A DNA stretch of 64,000 nucleotides from Paenibacillus_D sp047238105 (GCF_047238105.1 NZ_JBDFMD010000001.1:7006001-7070000), one strand, 5' to 3'. Positions 32,842 through 42,366 are shown, counted from the stretch's first letter. The notes: generated by a model not told the origin, from the letters alone. Made by a program: numbers and translations.

Positions 32842-35208
32842 ATGGTATTAAAAGCAAGCGCAGACAAGCAATATTATGAGTTGTACAGTCCGACCGAGCT
32901 GCCCAAGGCATCGGGTTTTCTCTGGAATGAGACGATGATGATCCATATGAACTGCAGAGGTTACGCGGTCGCCCAGTTCATGCAGCCCGAGCCGGCGAAG
33001 TATTCACATGCGCCCAATCTCGAAGCGAAGACGTTCATGCAGCCGGAGCAGCCTTACTATGCTCATCATCCCGGACGGTTCGTCTATATTAAGGATGAGG
33101 AAAGCGGCGAGGTGTTCTCGGCGCCGTACGAGCCTGTGCGCAAGCTGCCGGACCAGTATACTTTTGCAGCCGGCAAGCACGACATCTATTGGACGGTCCG
33201 TTGTCTGGACGTAGAGATCGAGATGCGTCTGACGCTGCCCCCGGCTGAGCCGATCGAGCTGTGGGAGATCAGAGTAAAAAATGTTGGCGGCAAGCCGCGC
33301 AAACTGAGTATTTATCCTGCCTTCACAGTAGGCTATATGTCCTGGATGAATCAATCGGCCGAATATGTCGCCGCCCTGGATGGTATTGTCTGTTCTTCGG
33401 TGACGCCGTATCAGAAGTATCAAGACTATAGCAAGATCAAAGAATTGAAGGACAAGACCTTCCTGCTCCCCGACCGCAAGGCGGATGCCTGGGAAGTGAA
33501 CCAGGAGCAGTTCGAAGGCGAGGGCGGGATCATGATGCCGTCGGCTATCGCCGCGGACCAGCTGGCGTGCGGCGAAGCGCGCTACGAGACACCGATCGCG
33601 GCGCTCCAATACCGGCTCGCGCTTACGGCGGACGAGGAGCAGAGCTACCGCTTCCTGTTCGGTCCCGCCAGGACGGAGCAAGAGATTGCGGATATCCGCA
33701 GCCGCTACTTTGATCAGGACGGCTTTGCAGCCTCCAAAGCGGCAGCTGCCGACTATGTTGCCGAAGGCCGGGGCTGCCTGGAGATTCGGACGCCGGATGC
33801 CGATCTGGACAATTTCGTGAACGAATGGCTGCCGCGCCAGATGTACTACCACGGCAAGACCAACCGGCTTACGACGGATCCCCAGACCCGCAATTATTTG
33901 CAGGACAACATGGGGATGAGCTATATCACCCCGATTATAGCAAGAGAAGCCTTCCTTACGGCGCTGAAGCAGCAGGAGACGAGTGGGGCGATGCCGGACG
34001 GCATCATCCTCCACAAGGACGCCGAGCTCAAATATATCAACCAAGTTCCGCACACGGATCATTGTGTATGGCTGCCGATCTGTCTGGATACGTACCTCGA
34101 TGAAACCAATGACTACGGGATTCTGGACGTTGTGATCGGGTTTGCGGATTCCGATGAGCAGGCTTCGGTCTACGACCATATCACCCGCGCGATGCACTGG
34201 CTGGCTCAGAACCGCGATGAGCGAGGACTCAACTATATCAATCAGGGTGACTGGTGCGATCCGATGAATATGGTAGGCTACAAAGGTCGCGGCGTCTCCG
34301 GCTGGCTGACGATCGCTTCTGCTTATGGCTTCAACGTGTGGGCTGGAATCAGCGAACGCTATGGCCGGGGAGAGGAGGCTGCGGTGTTCCGCCGGATGGC
34401 GGAAGAGACCAACGCTGTCGCCAATCAGTATCTGTGGGACGGCTCCTGGTATGCACGCGGCATCACGGACGACAATGTTGTCTTCGGTGTAAGCTCGGAT
34501 CCGGAGGGACGGATCTACATCAACCCGCAGAGCTGGTCGCTTATGAGCGGTGCAGCCGACCATGAGAAGAGCCGCAAGCTGATCGAGGCGGTAGAGGAGC
34601 AGCTCGAATCGCCATACGGCGTCGAGAAGCTGGCGCCTTCGTTCACGGCGATGAGAGAAGACGTGGGGCGGGTGACGCAGAAGCACCCGGGCAGCGCCGA
34701 GAACGGCGCCGTCTACAACCACGCCTCTGCGTTCTACATCTATGCGCTCTATGTGGCAGGCGAGCAGGACCGTGCATACCGGGTGCTGCGCAAGATGCTG
34801 CCAGGTCCGGACCAGGAGGATATCGTTCGCCGCGGCCAGCTGCCGGTATTCATCCCCAATTACTACCGGGGCGCTTACCGGCAATACCCGCACACTGCCG
34901 GGCGCTCCAGCCATCTGTTCAACACAGGCACCGTGCCATGGGTGTACCGGATCCTGGTCGACGGATTGTTCGGACTGCAGGGAACGACAGAAGGGATCCG
35001 TATCCGGCCGCAGCTGCCCGCAGCATGGGGCGAGGCCAGCGTGACGCGGACATTCCGCGGCTCGAAGCTGCAAGTGGCGATCAAACGGGAACCCGGCGTA
35101 GCTTCTACGGAAGTCTATGTTGACGGCGAGCTCGTACAGGACGGCGTCCTGCGCGGACTTGTCGAAGGAACGACCTACCAGGTTACTGTCAAGCTGCCTG
35201 TTGCCTGA
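32842..35208 (+). CDS. GH94 glycoside phosphorylase (cellobionate-phosphorylase-like)
   Basis: 788 residues. An N-terminal beta-sandwich (about 1-290), a helical linker, an (alpha/alpha)6 catalytic barrel (about 320-710) and a C-terminal beta domain match GH94. The catalytic-acid region reads GDWCDPMNMVG, with D473 the predicted general acid; in cellobiose and chitobiose phosphorylases the equivalent is GDWNDGMN. Phosphate-site candidates include YPHTAGRSSHLFNTGT near 690. GH94 enzymes split beta-glucosides with phosphate to give sugar 1-phosphate. Its length and the Cys-Asp-Pro variant recall cellobionate phosphorylases, but I cannot confirm the substrate. It has its own promoter and terminator. 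Confidence 0.85.
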   Translation: MVLKASADKQYYELYSPTELPKASGFLWNETMMIHMNCRGYAVAQFMQPEPAKYSHAPNLEAKTFMQPEQPYYAHHPGRFVYIKDEESGEVFSAPYEPVRKLPDQYTFAAGKHDIYWTVRCLDVEIEMRLTLPPAEPIELWEIRVKNVGGKPRKLSIYPAFTVGYMSWMNQSAEYVAALDGIVCSSVTPYQKYQDYSKIKELKDKTFLLPDRKADAWEVNQEQFEGEGGIMMPSAIAADQLACGEARYETPIAALQYRLALTADEEQSYRFLFGPARTEQEIADIRSRYFDQDGFAASKAAAADYVAEGRGCLEIRTPDADLDNFVNEWLPRQMYYHGKTNRLTTDPQTRNYLQDNMGMSYITPIIAREAFLTALKQQETSGAMPDGIILHKDAELKYINQVPHTDHCVWLPICLDTYLDETNDYGILDVVIGFADSDEQASVYDHITRAMHWLAQNRDERGLNYINQGDWCDPMNMVGYKGRGVSGWLTIASAYGFNVWAGISERYGRGEEAAVFRRMAEETNAVANQYLWDGSWYARGITDDNVVFGVSSDPEGRIYINPQSWSLMSGAADHEKSRKLIEAVEEQLESPYGVEKLAPSFTAMREDVGRVTQKHPGSAENGAVYNHASAFYIYALYVAGEQDRAYRVLRKMLPGPDQEDIVRRGQLPVFIPNYYRGAYRQYPHTAGRSSHLFNTGTVPWVYRILVDGLFGLQGTTEGIRIRPQLPAAWGEASVTRTFRGSKLQVAIKREPGVASTEVYVDGELVQDGVLRGLVEGTTYQVTVKLPVA

Positions 35209-35242
35209 TTATCGATTGGCCCGGCTTTTGACGGGCGCAAGC

Positions 35243-35278
35243 AAGCCCGCACCTGTTAAGGTACGGGCTTTTCCTTTT
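35243..35278 (+). terminator. Terminator of the GH94 gene
   Basis: Stem AAGCCCG-c-ACCT / AGGT-a-CGGGCTT with GTTA loop and T-rich tail TTTCCTTTT. Confidence 0.85.
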
Positions 35279-35329
35279 ACCAATTGCGTTACGGGCTTGG
35301 TTAAACTAAACGACCTGGCGGCACTCTGA

Positions 35330-36208
35330 TCACTTCACCAGCTCGATAAAATTGCTGGCCGTCACCGTGAGCGGCAGGTTGCGCATCGTCATAATGCCCA
35401 CCTGGGACGGTGGAATCGTCATATCAAGCTGGACTTCAAAAAGCGAACCTTCCTCGAGCTCACGCGAGACGAACTCTCTGGTAACGAAGGAGATGCCGAG
35501 GCCCCGGCGGGCGCACTCGATCAGGAGGTCGACGCTGCCGACCTCGATATCCGGCTTCAGATTGTGACCGTAGCTCTGGAACAGCTCGGTGATCGCGACA
35601 CGCACCCGGCTGTTGCGGGAGAACAGGATGATCGGATAATGCAGCAGCTTCTCCAATGACAGGACTCGATCCTTTAATTCGGCGTATCGCGCGCCTGCAA
35701 CAAAGCAATCCTGCAGTTGGAAGCTGTCGTTCACATCGAGCTGCGGATCGACGATCGGCATCCGGACGACGCCAAGGTCGATGCGACCTTCCTTCAGGTT
35801 GGCGATCGTCTCCGGTGTGGTGCCGTGATTGAGATGGAGCCGGATCCCTGGATAGCGCTGATGGAATTCCTCCAGATAAGGAAGCAAATAATGCTTGAAC
35901 AGCGAATCGCTGCCGCCGATCCGCAGCTCGCCGCTTTCCAGATTTTTGAGGGCGGCCATCTTTTCTTCTGCCAGAGTGATCAGGATCTGCGACTGTTCGA
36001 TGTAGGAATATAGCGTCGTGCCTTCCTGCGTCAGCGTCACTCCCTTGGCCGTACGGTAAAACAAAGGCAGTCCGAAGCTGGCTTCCAGCTGTTTGATGGC
36101 GTGACTGACGCTCGGCTGGGTTAGGAATAACGCCTTCGCAGCCTGGGTCAAGCTTCCTGTCTTGGCAGCCAGATAGAACACTTTGTAGAGCTCATAATTA
36201 TTGTTCAT
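35330..36208 (-). CDS. LysR-family transcriptional regulator
   Basis: 292 residues. Winged HTH in residues 1-65 (FYLAAKTGSLTQAAKALFLT, PSVSHAIKQLEASFGLPLFY), a linker helix, and a periplasmic-binding-like effector domain from about 90 (GELRIGGSDSLFKHYLLPYL; CARRGLGISFVTREFV). It is divergent from zwf, as LysR regulators often are from a target, so control of zwf/tal is a reasonable guess. The effector is unknown. AGGAG lies about 14 nt before the ATG, a weak context. Confidence 0.92.
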   Translation of the reverse strand: MNNNYELYKVFYLAAKTGSLTQAAKALFLTQPSVSHAIKQLEASFGLPLFYRTAKGVTLTQEGTTLYSYIEQSQILITLAEEKMAALKNLESGELRIGGSDSLFKHYLLPYLEEFHQRYPGIRLHLNHGTTPETIANLKEGRIDLGVVRMPIVDPQLDVNDSFQLQDCFVAGARYAELKDRVLSLEKLLHYPIILFSRNSRVRVAITELFQSYGHNLKPDIEVGSVDLLIECARRGLGISFVTREFVSRELEEGSLFEVQLDMTIPPSQVGIMTMRNLPLTVTASNFIELVK

Positions 36209-36388
36209 AGATGGGGTCTATAGCTCCTGTAAAATATATTAATTACATGTATAGATGGTATTCATATTATAGTGTAGATACGAAAAACATTCCAGAGCTT
36301 GCGACAAGAAATCGATTTTATTGCCAACCGGTGAACGTTCGGTTGCCGGACCAATGAAGCGTAAGTTCTGCAGGAGAGGGAGAGAACC

Positions 36389-37900
36389 ATGGAGCCAACA
36401 ACAATTGTTTTGTTCGGAGCGACCGGGGATTTGGCCAAACGAAAAATATATCCGGCCCTGTATAATTTATTTCTCGACCGCAAGCTGCCGAGCGACTTTA
36501 CATTGGTAGGGTTGGGCAGGCGGGAAGTACCGGTGGACGTCTTCCGGGCTAATGTCGAACGTTCGCTTCGCGAATTCTCCAGACGGGAGGGCAGTAATAG
36601 CGCAGCCGTCTCGCAGTTCGTCCAATCGTTCTACTATCAGGTGCTTGATGTCGGACATAGCGAGGACTATGATCGCTTGCTCCGTTTCGTCAAGGAACGT
36701 GAAGCGGGATACGGGGCGGTTGCGAACCGGCTGTTCTATCTGTCCGTAGGTCCGGAGTTCTTCGGACCGATCGCCGAGAATATCAAGGCTAGCGGATTAG
36801 GATCGGATTGCGGCTGGAAGCGTCTCGTCATCGAGAAGCCTTTCGGCTACGACCTGGCTTCAGCAAGGGCGCTCAACGCTAAGCTGAGCGAGTCCTTCGC
36901 TGAAGACGAGATCTACCGGATCGACCATTATCTGGGCAAGCCGATGGTCCAGAAGCTGGAGGTGCTGCAGCAGAACAACCCTGTGCTCCAGGCGCTCTGG
37001 ACCAACCGCTATATCGCCAATGTCCAGATCACGGCCAGCGAGACCGTCGGCGTCGAGCAGCGGGCAGCCTACTATGACCAGTCCGGAGCCATCCGCGATA
37101 TGTTCCAGAACCATATGCTGCAGCTGCTCATGATGCTCACAAGCCAGCTGCCGACGAACAGCTCTGCCGAGCAGGTGCGTTTCAAGAAGCGCAAAGTGAT
37201 GGAGGCGCTGGAACCGCTGCACAGGCAGCAGGTTGGCACTCAGATCATACGGGGCCAGTATGCGGAAGGCAACCTGAAAGGACAGCCAGTGGCAGGTTAT
37301 ACGGAGGAGCCGGGCATCGCCGCCACGTCGATGAACGATACGTATATCGCGGCCAAGCTGCAGATCGATGACTACTTCTGGCGCGGCGTACCGTTCTACA
37401 TCCGCACGGGCAAGCGGCTGCAGGAGAAGGCAACCCGGATCGTGATCGAGTTCAAGGAGCCGCTGCAGCAGTCCGCCAAGCATCCGCTCGTACCAAAGAC
37501 GCCGAACCTGCTCATCTTCGATATCGGCCCGGACGAAGGGATCACGCTGCAGCTCAATGCGAGAGATCCGAAGGACAAGGGGGCGATCAAACCGATCCAT
37601 ATTAACTTCCACGAGCAGACGGAAGATATGCCGGAAGCCTACGAGAGCCTGATCCGCGATGCAATCGCTGGCGACCCGACATTCTTCGCTCACTGGGACG
37701 AAGTCGAGCTGTCATGGCAGTGGGTGCAACCGATCCTGGAGGCATTCGCAGCCAATGAAGTTCCGCTTCATCGGTATGAAGCCGGTACATGGGGCCCGGC
37801 TGCAGCAGACGAGCTGCTGGCAGCAGACGGCTTCCGCTGGTGGCAGGACGAGCAGCAGGAGCAGCTTGCTCCCGCTGCTGCCGCCGCACAGCTGGCCTAA
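36389..37900 (+). CDS. zwf: Glucose-6-phosphate 1-dehydrogenase
   Basis: 503 residues. Oxidises glucose 6-phosphate to 6-phosphogluconolactone, producing NADPH, the entry to the oxidative pentose phosphate pathway. NADP-binding FGATGDLAKRKIYPALYNL at the N-terminus, then the EKPFGYDLASA segment, and the signature RIDHYLGKPMVQ, where H180 and K184 contact substrate. The C-terminal tail is Ala/Gln-rich. A GGAGAGGGAGAG ribosome-binding region precedes the ATG. The transaldolase gene follows after 79 nt, which makes a pentose-phosphate pair. No 6-phosphogluconate dehydrogenase is nearby. Confidence 0.97.
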   Translation: MEPTTIVLFGATGDLAKRKIYPALYNLFLDRKLPSDFTLVGLGRREVPVDVFRANVERSLREFSRREGSNSAAVSQFVQSFYYQVLDVGHSEDYDRLLRFVKEREAGYGAVANRLFYLSVGPEFFGPIAENIKASGLGSDCGWKRLVIEKPFGYDLASARALNAKLSESFAEDEIYRIDHYLGKPMVQKLEVLQQNNPVLQALWTNRYIANVQITASETVGVEQRAAYYDQSGAIRDMFQNHMLQLLMMLTSQLPTNSSAEQVRFKKRKVMEALEPLHRQQVGTQIIRGQYAEGNLKGQPVAGYTEEPGIAATSMNDTYIAAKLQIDDYFWRGVPFYIRTGKRLQEKATRIVIEFKEPLQQSAKHPLVPKTPNLLIFDIGPDEGITLQLNARDPKDKGAIKPIHINFHEQTEDMPEAYESLIRDAIAGDPTFFAHWDEVELSWQWVQPILEAFAANEVPLHRYEAGTWGPAAADELLAADGFRWWQDEQQEQLAPAAAAAQLA

Positions 37901-37979
37901 GCGTTTTCTCCTCGCAGGAAGCACATAAGAATTTCGTTTCAAGTAAGACACATCACATATCTAATGGAGGTTGTTACTT

Positions 37980-38645
37980 GTGAAATTTTTTATCGATTCG
38001 GCTAACCTGGAAGATATCAAGAAGGCTTACAAAATCGGCGTCCTCTCTGGTGTGACGACCAATCCATCACTGGTCGCCAAAGAAGGCATCAAATTCGAGG
38101 ACCGCATCGAGGAGATTCTGAAGGAGGTGCCAGAGGTTGAGTCGGTCTCCGCCGAGGTCACGCCTGATGTGACGACGGCCGAAGAGATGATCGCACAGGC
38201 GGACGAACTGATCAAGATCAACAACCATGACAACAACATTACGATCAAGCTGCCCATGACGCTGGCCGGTCTGGAAGCATGCCGCTACCTGACCAAGAAG
38301 GGCGTCAAAACGAATGTGACACTGATCTTCACCGTCAATCAGGCGCTGCTCGCTGCTCGCGCCGGCGCGACCTATGTGTCGCCATTCCTCGGCCGTCTCG
38401 ACGATATCTCCGAGGATGGCGTGCAGCTGGTGACCAAGGTGGCTGAGCTGTTCCGCGTGCACAACCTGGACACGCAGATCATCGCCGCTTCGGTTCGCCA
38501 CCCGGATCATGTGACACGCGTTGCCTTGGCAGGCGCGCATATCGCGACGGTTCCGTTTGCCGTGATCGAGCAGATCTCCAAGCATCCGCTCACTGATCAA
38601 GGGCTGGAGAAGTTCGCTGCCGACTGGAAGAAGGCTGTTCAGTAA
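37980..38645 (+). CDS. tal: Transaldolase (short, fructose-6-phosphate-aldolase-like type)
   Basis: 221 residues from the GTG at 37980, with TGGAGG 9 nt upstream. The family start M(K)FFIDSANLEDI fits this choice. Motifs: GVTTNPSLVAKEG, NNITIKLPMT with K90 the predicted Schiff-base lysine, NVTLIFTVNQALLAARAGATYVSPF, AASVRHPDHV. Transfers a dihydroxyacetone unit between sedoheptulose 7-phosphate and glyceraldehyde 3-phosphate in the non-oxidative pentose phosphate pathway. It is probably cotranscribed with zwf and ends before a strong terminator. Confidence 0.96.
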   Translation: MKFFIDSANLEDIKKAYKIGVLSGVTTNPSLVAKEGIKFEDRIEEILKEVPEVESVSAEVTPDVTTAEEMIAQADELIKINNHDNNITIKLPMTLAGLEACRYLTKKGVKTNVTLIFTVNQALLAARAGATYVSPFLGRLDDISEDGVQLVTKVAELFRVHNLDTQIIAASVRHPDHVTRVALAGAHIATVPFAVIEQISKHPLTDQGLEKFAADWKKAVQ

Positions 38646-38706
38646 TATCAATGTTAACGGACGGCGTGAGTCGTTCAGTTTTACTCTTGCAATGGCTACT
38701 ATTGAT

Positions 38707-38745
38707 GAAGCATGCGCATTTTCAGATGCGAATGCTTCTTTTTTT
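38707..38745 (+). terminator. Terminator of the zwf-tal unit
   Basis: Stem GAAGCAT-g-CGCAT / ATGCG-a-ATGCTTC with a 6-nt loop and a TTTTTTT tail. Confidence 0.9.
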
Positions 38746-38842
38746 GTTCTAAAATGATCCAAATTTGTTAATGAACGAAACTTTCTCCGAACGCTAACGT
38801 CTATTTTGTCAGAGGGTTGGAAGAGTGAGAGGGGAATGGAAG

Positions 38843-40012
38843 ATGGATAACTATACAAAGCGGTTGAAGCGAGCTATTGTGGCTACGGCGCTCTTGTCGA
38901 TGGCGGCATTGCCGGTCGCGGTTCACGCACAGGAAGCAGATCAGCCGACGAAAGCGGAGCTTATCCAGCAATTTAAAGAGGAAGCGGCTGCGTGCAGTCC
39001 GGATACGATGAAATTCGTGAGCAGGCAGCAAGGCGACCTGCTGTTCCAGCCTCTGCTGGGCGAGAGGGAAGCGGACCATGCGGATCTTGTTAAGGTTTGC
39101 GGCTTTCTAAAGAAGATCGCAGCTGAAGGTGTCGATATGCAATTGCCGCCGGAAATAAGAGTGGGCTTTTTCCACGGCTATAGAGTCACTATGGAGTCGG
39201 GGTTCTATTTTACGCTATCCTCGGCAAATGGCGGCAAGTTAGTGATGAGAACGGGAGAAGCGGAGCTGGTCATGGATAATCAAAATATCATGCAGATGCT
39301 GGGTGACTTGGATATGCCCTACCCATTGATGACGCTGGACACCGAACAAGTTGCGATCGGTCAGAAGATTCGCGTTAGTGGAGTTGATATTAGTTTTGAA
39401 GCGCAGGGAGAAATCGACATATTGTGGTCTCCTGATGCGGCGTCTTATTCCGGGGACGGGTACCAGCCCCCTTATATTGTTCATAGTGCGAAGACAAATT
39501 TCGGTCGTTTTGATACAACATTTATCATACCGGCATTCGGCAAAGGGGAGGACGGACGGCTGCACCCTATCAAGCCAGGTCGAGGCCACTTGCTATACCG
39601 CAATTCAGGAACCGGCGGGGCAAGCGTATCGCTCGATGTCCAGCCTGCAGCCACCCCACTAGTTTCCATCAACGGCATCCCTGCGGTTGATCCAGCTATG
39701 CAGGCGCTGCTGATCGACGGCCGGGCGTATGTGCCGCTGCGGGCGATCGGTTCGCTGTCCAAAGAGCAGGTTGTCTGGCATGCGGCGACGAAGAGCGTGC
39801 TCATCCGCACGAAGCCCGAGACCGCATTAGTCAGCTCAGCGGCGGGCGTGAAGCTGTGGATCGACGACAAGCTGGCAGCGGCAGAGCATCAGCCGATCCT
39901 GCGCAACAACACGACCTATGTGCCGATTCGGGCCGTTACAGCTGCTTTTGGCCACGAGGTGGCTTGGTGGAAGGAGAGCCGCAGCATTAATATCGTGATC
40001 CATGCCAAGTAA
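38843..40012 (+). CDS. Secreted protein with C-terminal copper-amine-oxidase-N (stalk) domain
   Basis: 389 residues from the ATG at 38843, with AGGGG 8 nt upstream; a GTG at 38825 is less likely. A signal peptide ends near VAVHAQEA. The middle (about 40-260) is unrecognised and may bind a surface ligand. The C-terminal ~130 residues carry two copies of the stalk motif (DGRAYVPLRAIGSLSKEQVVW and NNTTYVPIRAVTAAFGHEVAWW), common in exported Paenibacillus proteins. Probably extracellular or wall-associated; function unknown. Confidence 0.85.
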   Translation: MDNYTKRLKRAIVATALLSMAALPVAVHAQEADQPTKAELIQQFKEEAAACSPDTMKFVSRQQGDLLFQPLLGEREADHADLVKVCGFLKKIAAEGVDMQLPPEIRVGFFHGYRVTMESGFYFTLSSANGGKLVMRTGEAELVMDNQNIMQMLGDLDMPYPLMTLDTEQVAIGQKIRVSGVDISFEAQGEIDILWSPDAASYSGDGYQPPYIVHSAKTNFGRFDTTFIIPAFGKGEDGRLHPIKPGRGHLLYRNSGTGGASVSLDVQPAATPLVSINGIPAVDPAMQALLIDGRAYVPLRAIGSLSKEQVVWHAATKSVLIRTKPETALVSSAAGVKLWIDDKLAAAEHQPILRNNTTYVPIRAVTAAFGHEVAWWKESRSINIVIHAK

Positions 40013-40051
40013 TCGATGTTATTTGAATTTACCCGAACGTTCATAACAATC

Positions 40052-40093
40052 CGGAGCTTTGCAGCCATTATGCCTGCAGAAGCTCCGTTTTTT
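40052..40093 (+). terminator. Terminator after the stalk-domain gene
   Basis: Stem CGGAGCTT-t-GCAG / CTGC-ag-AAGCTCCG with a 9-nt loop and TTTTTT tail. Confidence 0.85.
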
Positions 40094-40133
40094 CGTACTT
40101 AGAGAATTTAGAGAAGCATCAAGCTTTCATCAG

Positions 40134-40258
40134 CGAATGAACTCGAAATTTCATACTCATTTTGGCATTCGGTTATAAAATGGCGAAATAAACACGATAT
40201 TTCGTGTTCGTTGCATCATTTTGCTGGAAAATCGCCAATCGAGTATGAATTTTCATAT
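40134..40258. repeat. Long imperfect inverted repeat in an AT-rich gap
   Basis: Two ~60-bp arms (left about 40134-40197, right 40202-40258) align as reverse complements with scattered mismatches. The centre is AACACGA-tatt-TCGTGTT. The arms share blocks such as TTCATACTC and AAAATG. The intergenic stretch 40013-40411 (~400 nt) otherwise holds the terminator at 40052, a possible third degenerate block (40285-40330), and an extended -10 (TGCTATACT, 40361-40369) before the next gene. A MITE-like remnant or structured RNA are both possible. Confidence 0.5.
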
Positions 40259-40411
40259 TGGATGAGTTAAGCCCATTCAAGTTCGCAATTTCAGCATCGC
40301 CACCTTAGTAAACATACTCATATTCATCTCGATCGCAGCCTATCCGCCTCGCCACCGACCTGCTATACTTGCTTTAATAGAAAAACTACACCAGTGTCAG
40401 GAGGATTGCAA

Positions 40412-40780
40412 ATGACTGAGATTACCCGCAGCGGCATGTGCGGCAACTCGCCCAAAAACCAACTGGTGGAAGAGATGGCGATCGCCTTGATCACCGGCAA
40501 TGGCGAGCTGCTTTTGAATACCTTGGCCGAGGAGGCGGTGGTCCGGGTGATCGGGCAGGAGGATTATCCGGCATCGGCTGTGACGGAGGGAGCGACAGCT
40601 GTCGCCAGCGTTAAGGAAGTGACGGTCGACCATGCTATCTCTCACGGCAAGATCGGTGCGGCCAGCGGCAGCTGGCAGACGGAGGATGGCCAATCCTTTG
40701 CTTTCAGCGATCATTATGAATTTACTTCGTCTAAAGGCACACAAATCCGTTTGGTTTCGTCCTACCGGATTAAGCTCTAG
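40412..40780 (+). CDS. NTF2-like (SnoaL-type) small protein
   Basis: 122 residues from the ATG at 40412, with CAGGAGGA about 7 nt upstream. The pattern of an N-terminal helix (NQLVEEMAIALITGN), then strands around VVRVIGQEDYPASAV and a C-terminal DHYEFTSSKGTQIRLVSSYRI resembles the NTF2/SnoaL cone fold, which serves as a binding or catalytic pocket. There is no strong catalytic motif. It lies alone between an inverted repeat and the FMN reductase gene. The assignment is by overall pattern only. Confidence 0.65.
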   Translation: MTEITRSGMCGNSPKNQLVEEMAIALITGNGELLLNTLAEEAVVRVIGQEDYPASAVTEGATAVASVKEVTVDHAISHGKIGAASGSWQTEDGQSFAFSDHYEFTSSKGTQIRLVSSYRIKL

Positions 40781-40946
40781 CTGATTGCCCATCGTATTGC
40801 ACCGCCAGTTAGTATCACCGTGTATACTAGGGCGCACGAATGTGCCTACTTTTCATGATGCGCTGAATACGATAAAATAGCCAGTGACTGGAAAAAAAGC
40901 GATTGATTTTCCGAGTCCATCGCAGTATGAAAAGGAGGATTATAAT

Positions 40947-41498
40947 ATGTCAGACCAAAAGCTGAACATTGGTATCATCCTGGGAAGTACGCGTCAAGGA
41001 CGGGTAAGCCCCCAGGTAGGGGAATGGGTGAAAAAGCTCGCGGACGGGCGCGGTGACGCTAACTACGAGATCGTCGACATCGCAGAGTTCAAGCTTCCTT
41101 TCCTCGGTGAGGGCACGGGTGCAGAGCCTGGCATCACGGCATGGAACGACAAGATTAATAGCTTGGACGGATTTGTATTCATCGTGGCTGAGTATAATCA
41201 CAGCATCAGCGGTGCGCTCAAGAATGCCCTGGATCACGTGCGCGAGCATTGGAACAACAAGGCGGCAGGCATCGTCAGCTACGGCAGCACGGGCGGCGCA
41301 CGGGCGGCCGAACATCTGCGCGGCATCATGGGCGAGCTCTTGATCGCAGATGTTAAGACGCACCCGACTTTGTCGCTGTTCACCGATTTTGAGAACTTCA
41401 CCGTCTTCAAGCCGGCTGAACTACACCATACCAATATCAATCTGATGCTGGACCAGGTCATCGCCTGGAGCGGCGCGCTGAAGACGCTCAGAGCCTAG
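40947..41498 (+). CDS. NAD(P)H-dependent FMN reductase
   Basis: 183 residues from the ATG at 40947 with AAAGGAGGA 7 nt upstream. Flavodoxin-like fold: phosphate-binding GIILGSTRQGRVSPQVGEWV, AEFKLPFLGEG, VAEYNHSISGALKNALDHV (FMN contact) and GIVSYGSTGGARAAEHLRG. Such enzymes reduce flavins, quinones, azo compounds or chromate with NAD(P)H in the cytoplasm. The true electron acceptor is unknown. A perfect terminator follows the stop. Confidence 0.92.
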   Translation: MSDQKLNIGIILGSTRQGRVSPQVGEWVKKLADGRGDANYEIVDIAEFKLPFLGEGTGAEPGITAWNDKINSLDGFVFIVAEYNHSISGALKNALDHVREHWNNKAAGIVSYGSTGGARAAEHLRGIMGELLIADVKTHPTLSLFTDFENFTVFKPAELHHTNINLMLDQVIAWSGALKTLRA

Positions 41499-41523
41499 AC
41501 CAAAGCAATGATAGATGAATTCG

Positions 41524-41555
41524 AGATACCCTCGTCGCATGAGGGTATCTTTTTT
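41524..41555 (+). terminator. Terminator after the FMN reductase gene
   Basis: Perfect 9-bp stem GATACCCTC / GAGGGTATC, 7-nt loop and TTTTTTT tail. Confidence 0.92.
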
Positions 41556-41658
41556 TGTTATCCTATACGTTGAACTTATAAAGCGTTTATAAAGATTCAT
41601 TAGATACCGGGATAAACAACTAGAATAGAACTTGGGAGAAGGAGGCGCTATTACGGCC

Positions 41659-42366
41659 ATGACACAAACTGCACAATTGCTGCTGGTAGAGGATGACGGG
41701 GAGATTGCCCGGATCGTGTGCGATCATCTGCGGAAGGAAGGGTACGGGGTTGCCTGGGCATCGACAGGCAAGGAAGGCTGGGAGGATTTTAAGCTTGCCG
41801 AATATGACCTCGTCCTGGTGGACCTGATGCTGCCCGAGCTTGATGGTTACTCGCTGTGCCGGACCATCCGCAAAGCCTCTGACGTACCGCTGATCATCCT
41901 TAGCGCCCGGGCCGAGGATGAGAGCAAGGTGCGCGGGCTGGAGCTGGGAGCGGATGATTATATGACCAAGCCGTTCAGTCTGGACGAGCTCAGCGCGCGG
42001 GTCGCTTCGCATCTGCGGCGGTACCGCCGCTACCGGCATGATCAGCTGGCCCAGGGACCGTCGCGTTATGCACACGGATTAAGCATCGATTACGCGACCA
42101 GAAGCGTTCATCTCGACGATGAGTTGCTGCAATTGACCCCAAAAGAATGGGAACTGCTTAGTCTCATGGCCAGGCATCCTTTCGAAGTCTTCTCCAAATC
42201 GGCGTTGTACGAGCAAGTCTGGCAGCAGACGGACGAACAAGGCACTCATACCGTCACCGTCCATATCAAAGGCTTGCGGGTCAAGCTGAAGGATAATACC
42301 CGCTCCGCCACCTTTATTCAGACGGTTTGGGGCGAAGGCTACCGGTTTATCGGAGAATCCTTATGA
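41659..42366 (+). CDS. OmpR-family response regulator
   Basis: 235 residues from the ATG at 41659. AAGGAGG at 41639-41645 is 13 nt away; no other start codon fits well. Receiver domain with VEDDGE and phospho-acceptor D55 (LVDLMLPELDG), K in MTKPFS; then a winged-helix DNA-binding domain (LTPKEWELLSLMARHPFEVF, THTVTVHIKGLRVKLKD, TVWGEGYRF). It forms an operon with the kinase: the kinase ATG overlaps its stop (ATGA). Confidence 0.95.
   Translation: MTQTAQLLLVEDDGEIARIVCDHLRKEGYGVAWASTGKEGWEDFKLAEYDLVLVDLMLPELDGYSLCRTIRKASDVPLIILSARAEDESKVRGLELGADDYMTKPFSLDELSARVASHLRRYRRYRHDQLAQGPSRYAHGLSIDYATRSVHLDDELLQLTPKEWELLSLMARHPFEVFSKSALYEQVWQQTDEQGTHTVTVHIKGLRVKLKDNTRSATFIQTVWGEGYRFIGESL

Noticed and set aside
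33004..35073. 689-codon open frame on the minus strand
   Set aside because: It lies entirely inside the GH94 gene, in the antisense direction, and matches no known family. High GC with biased third positions leaves the opposite strand open.
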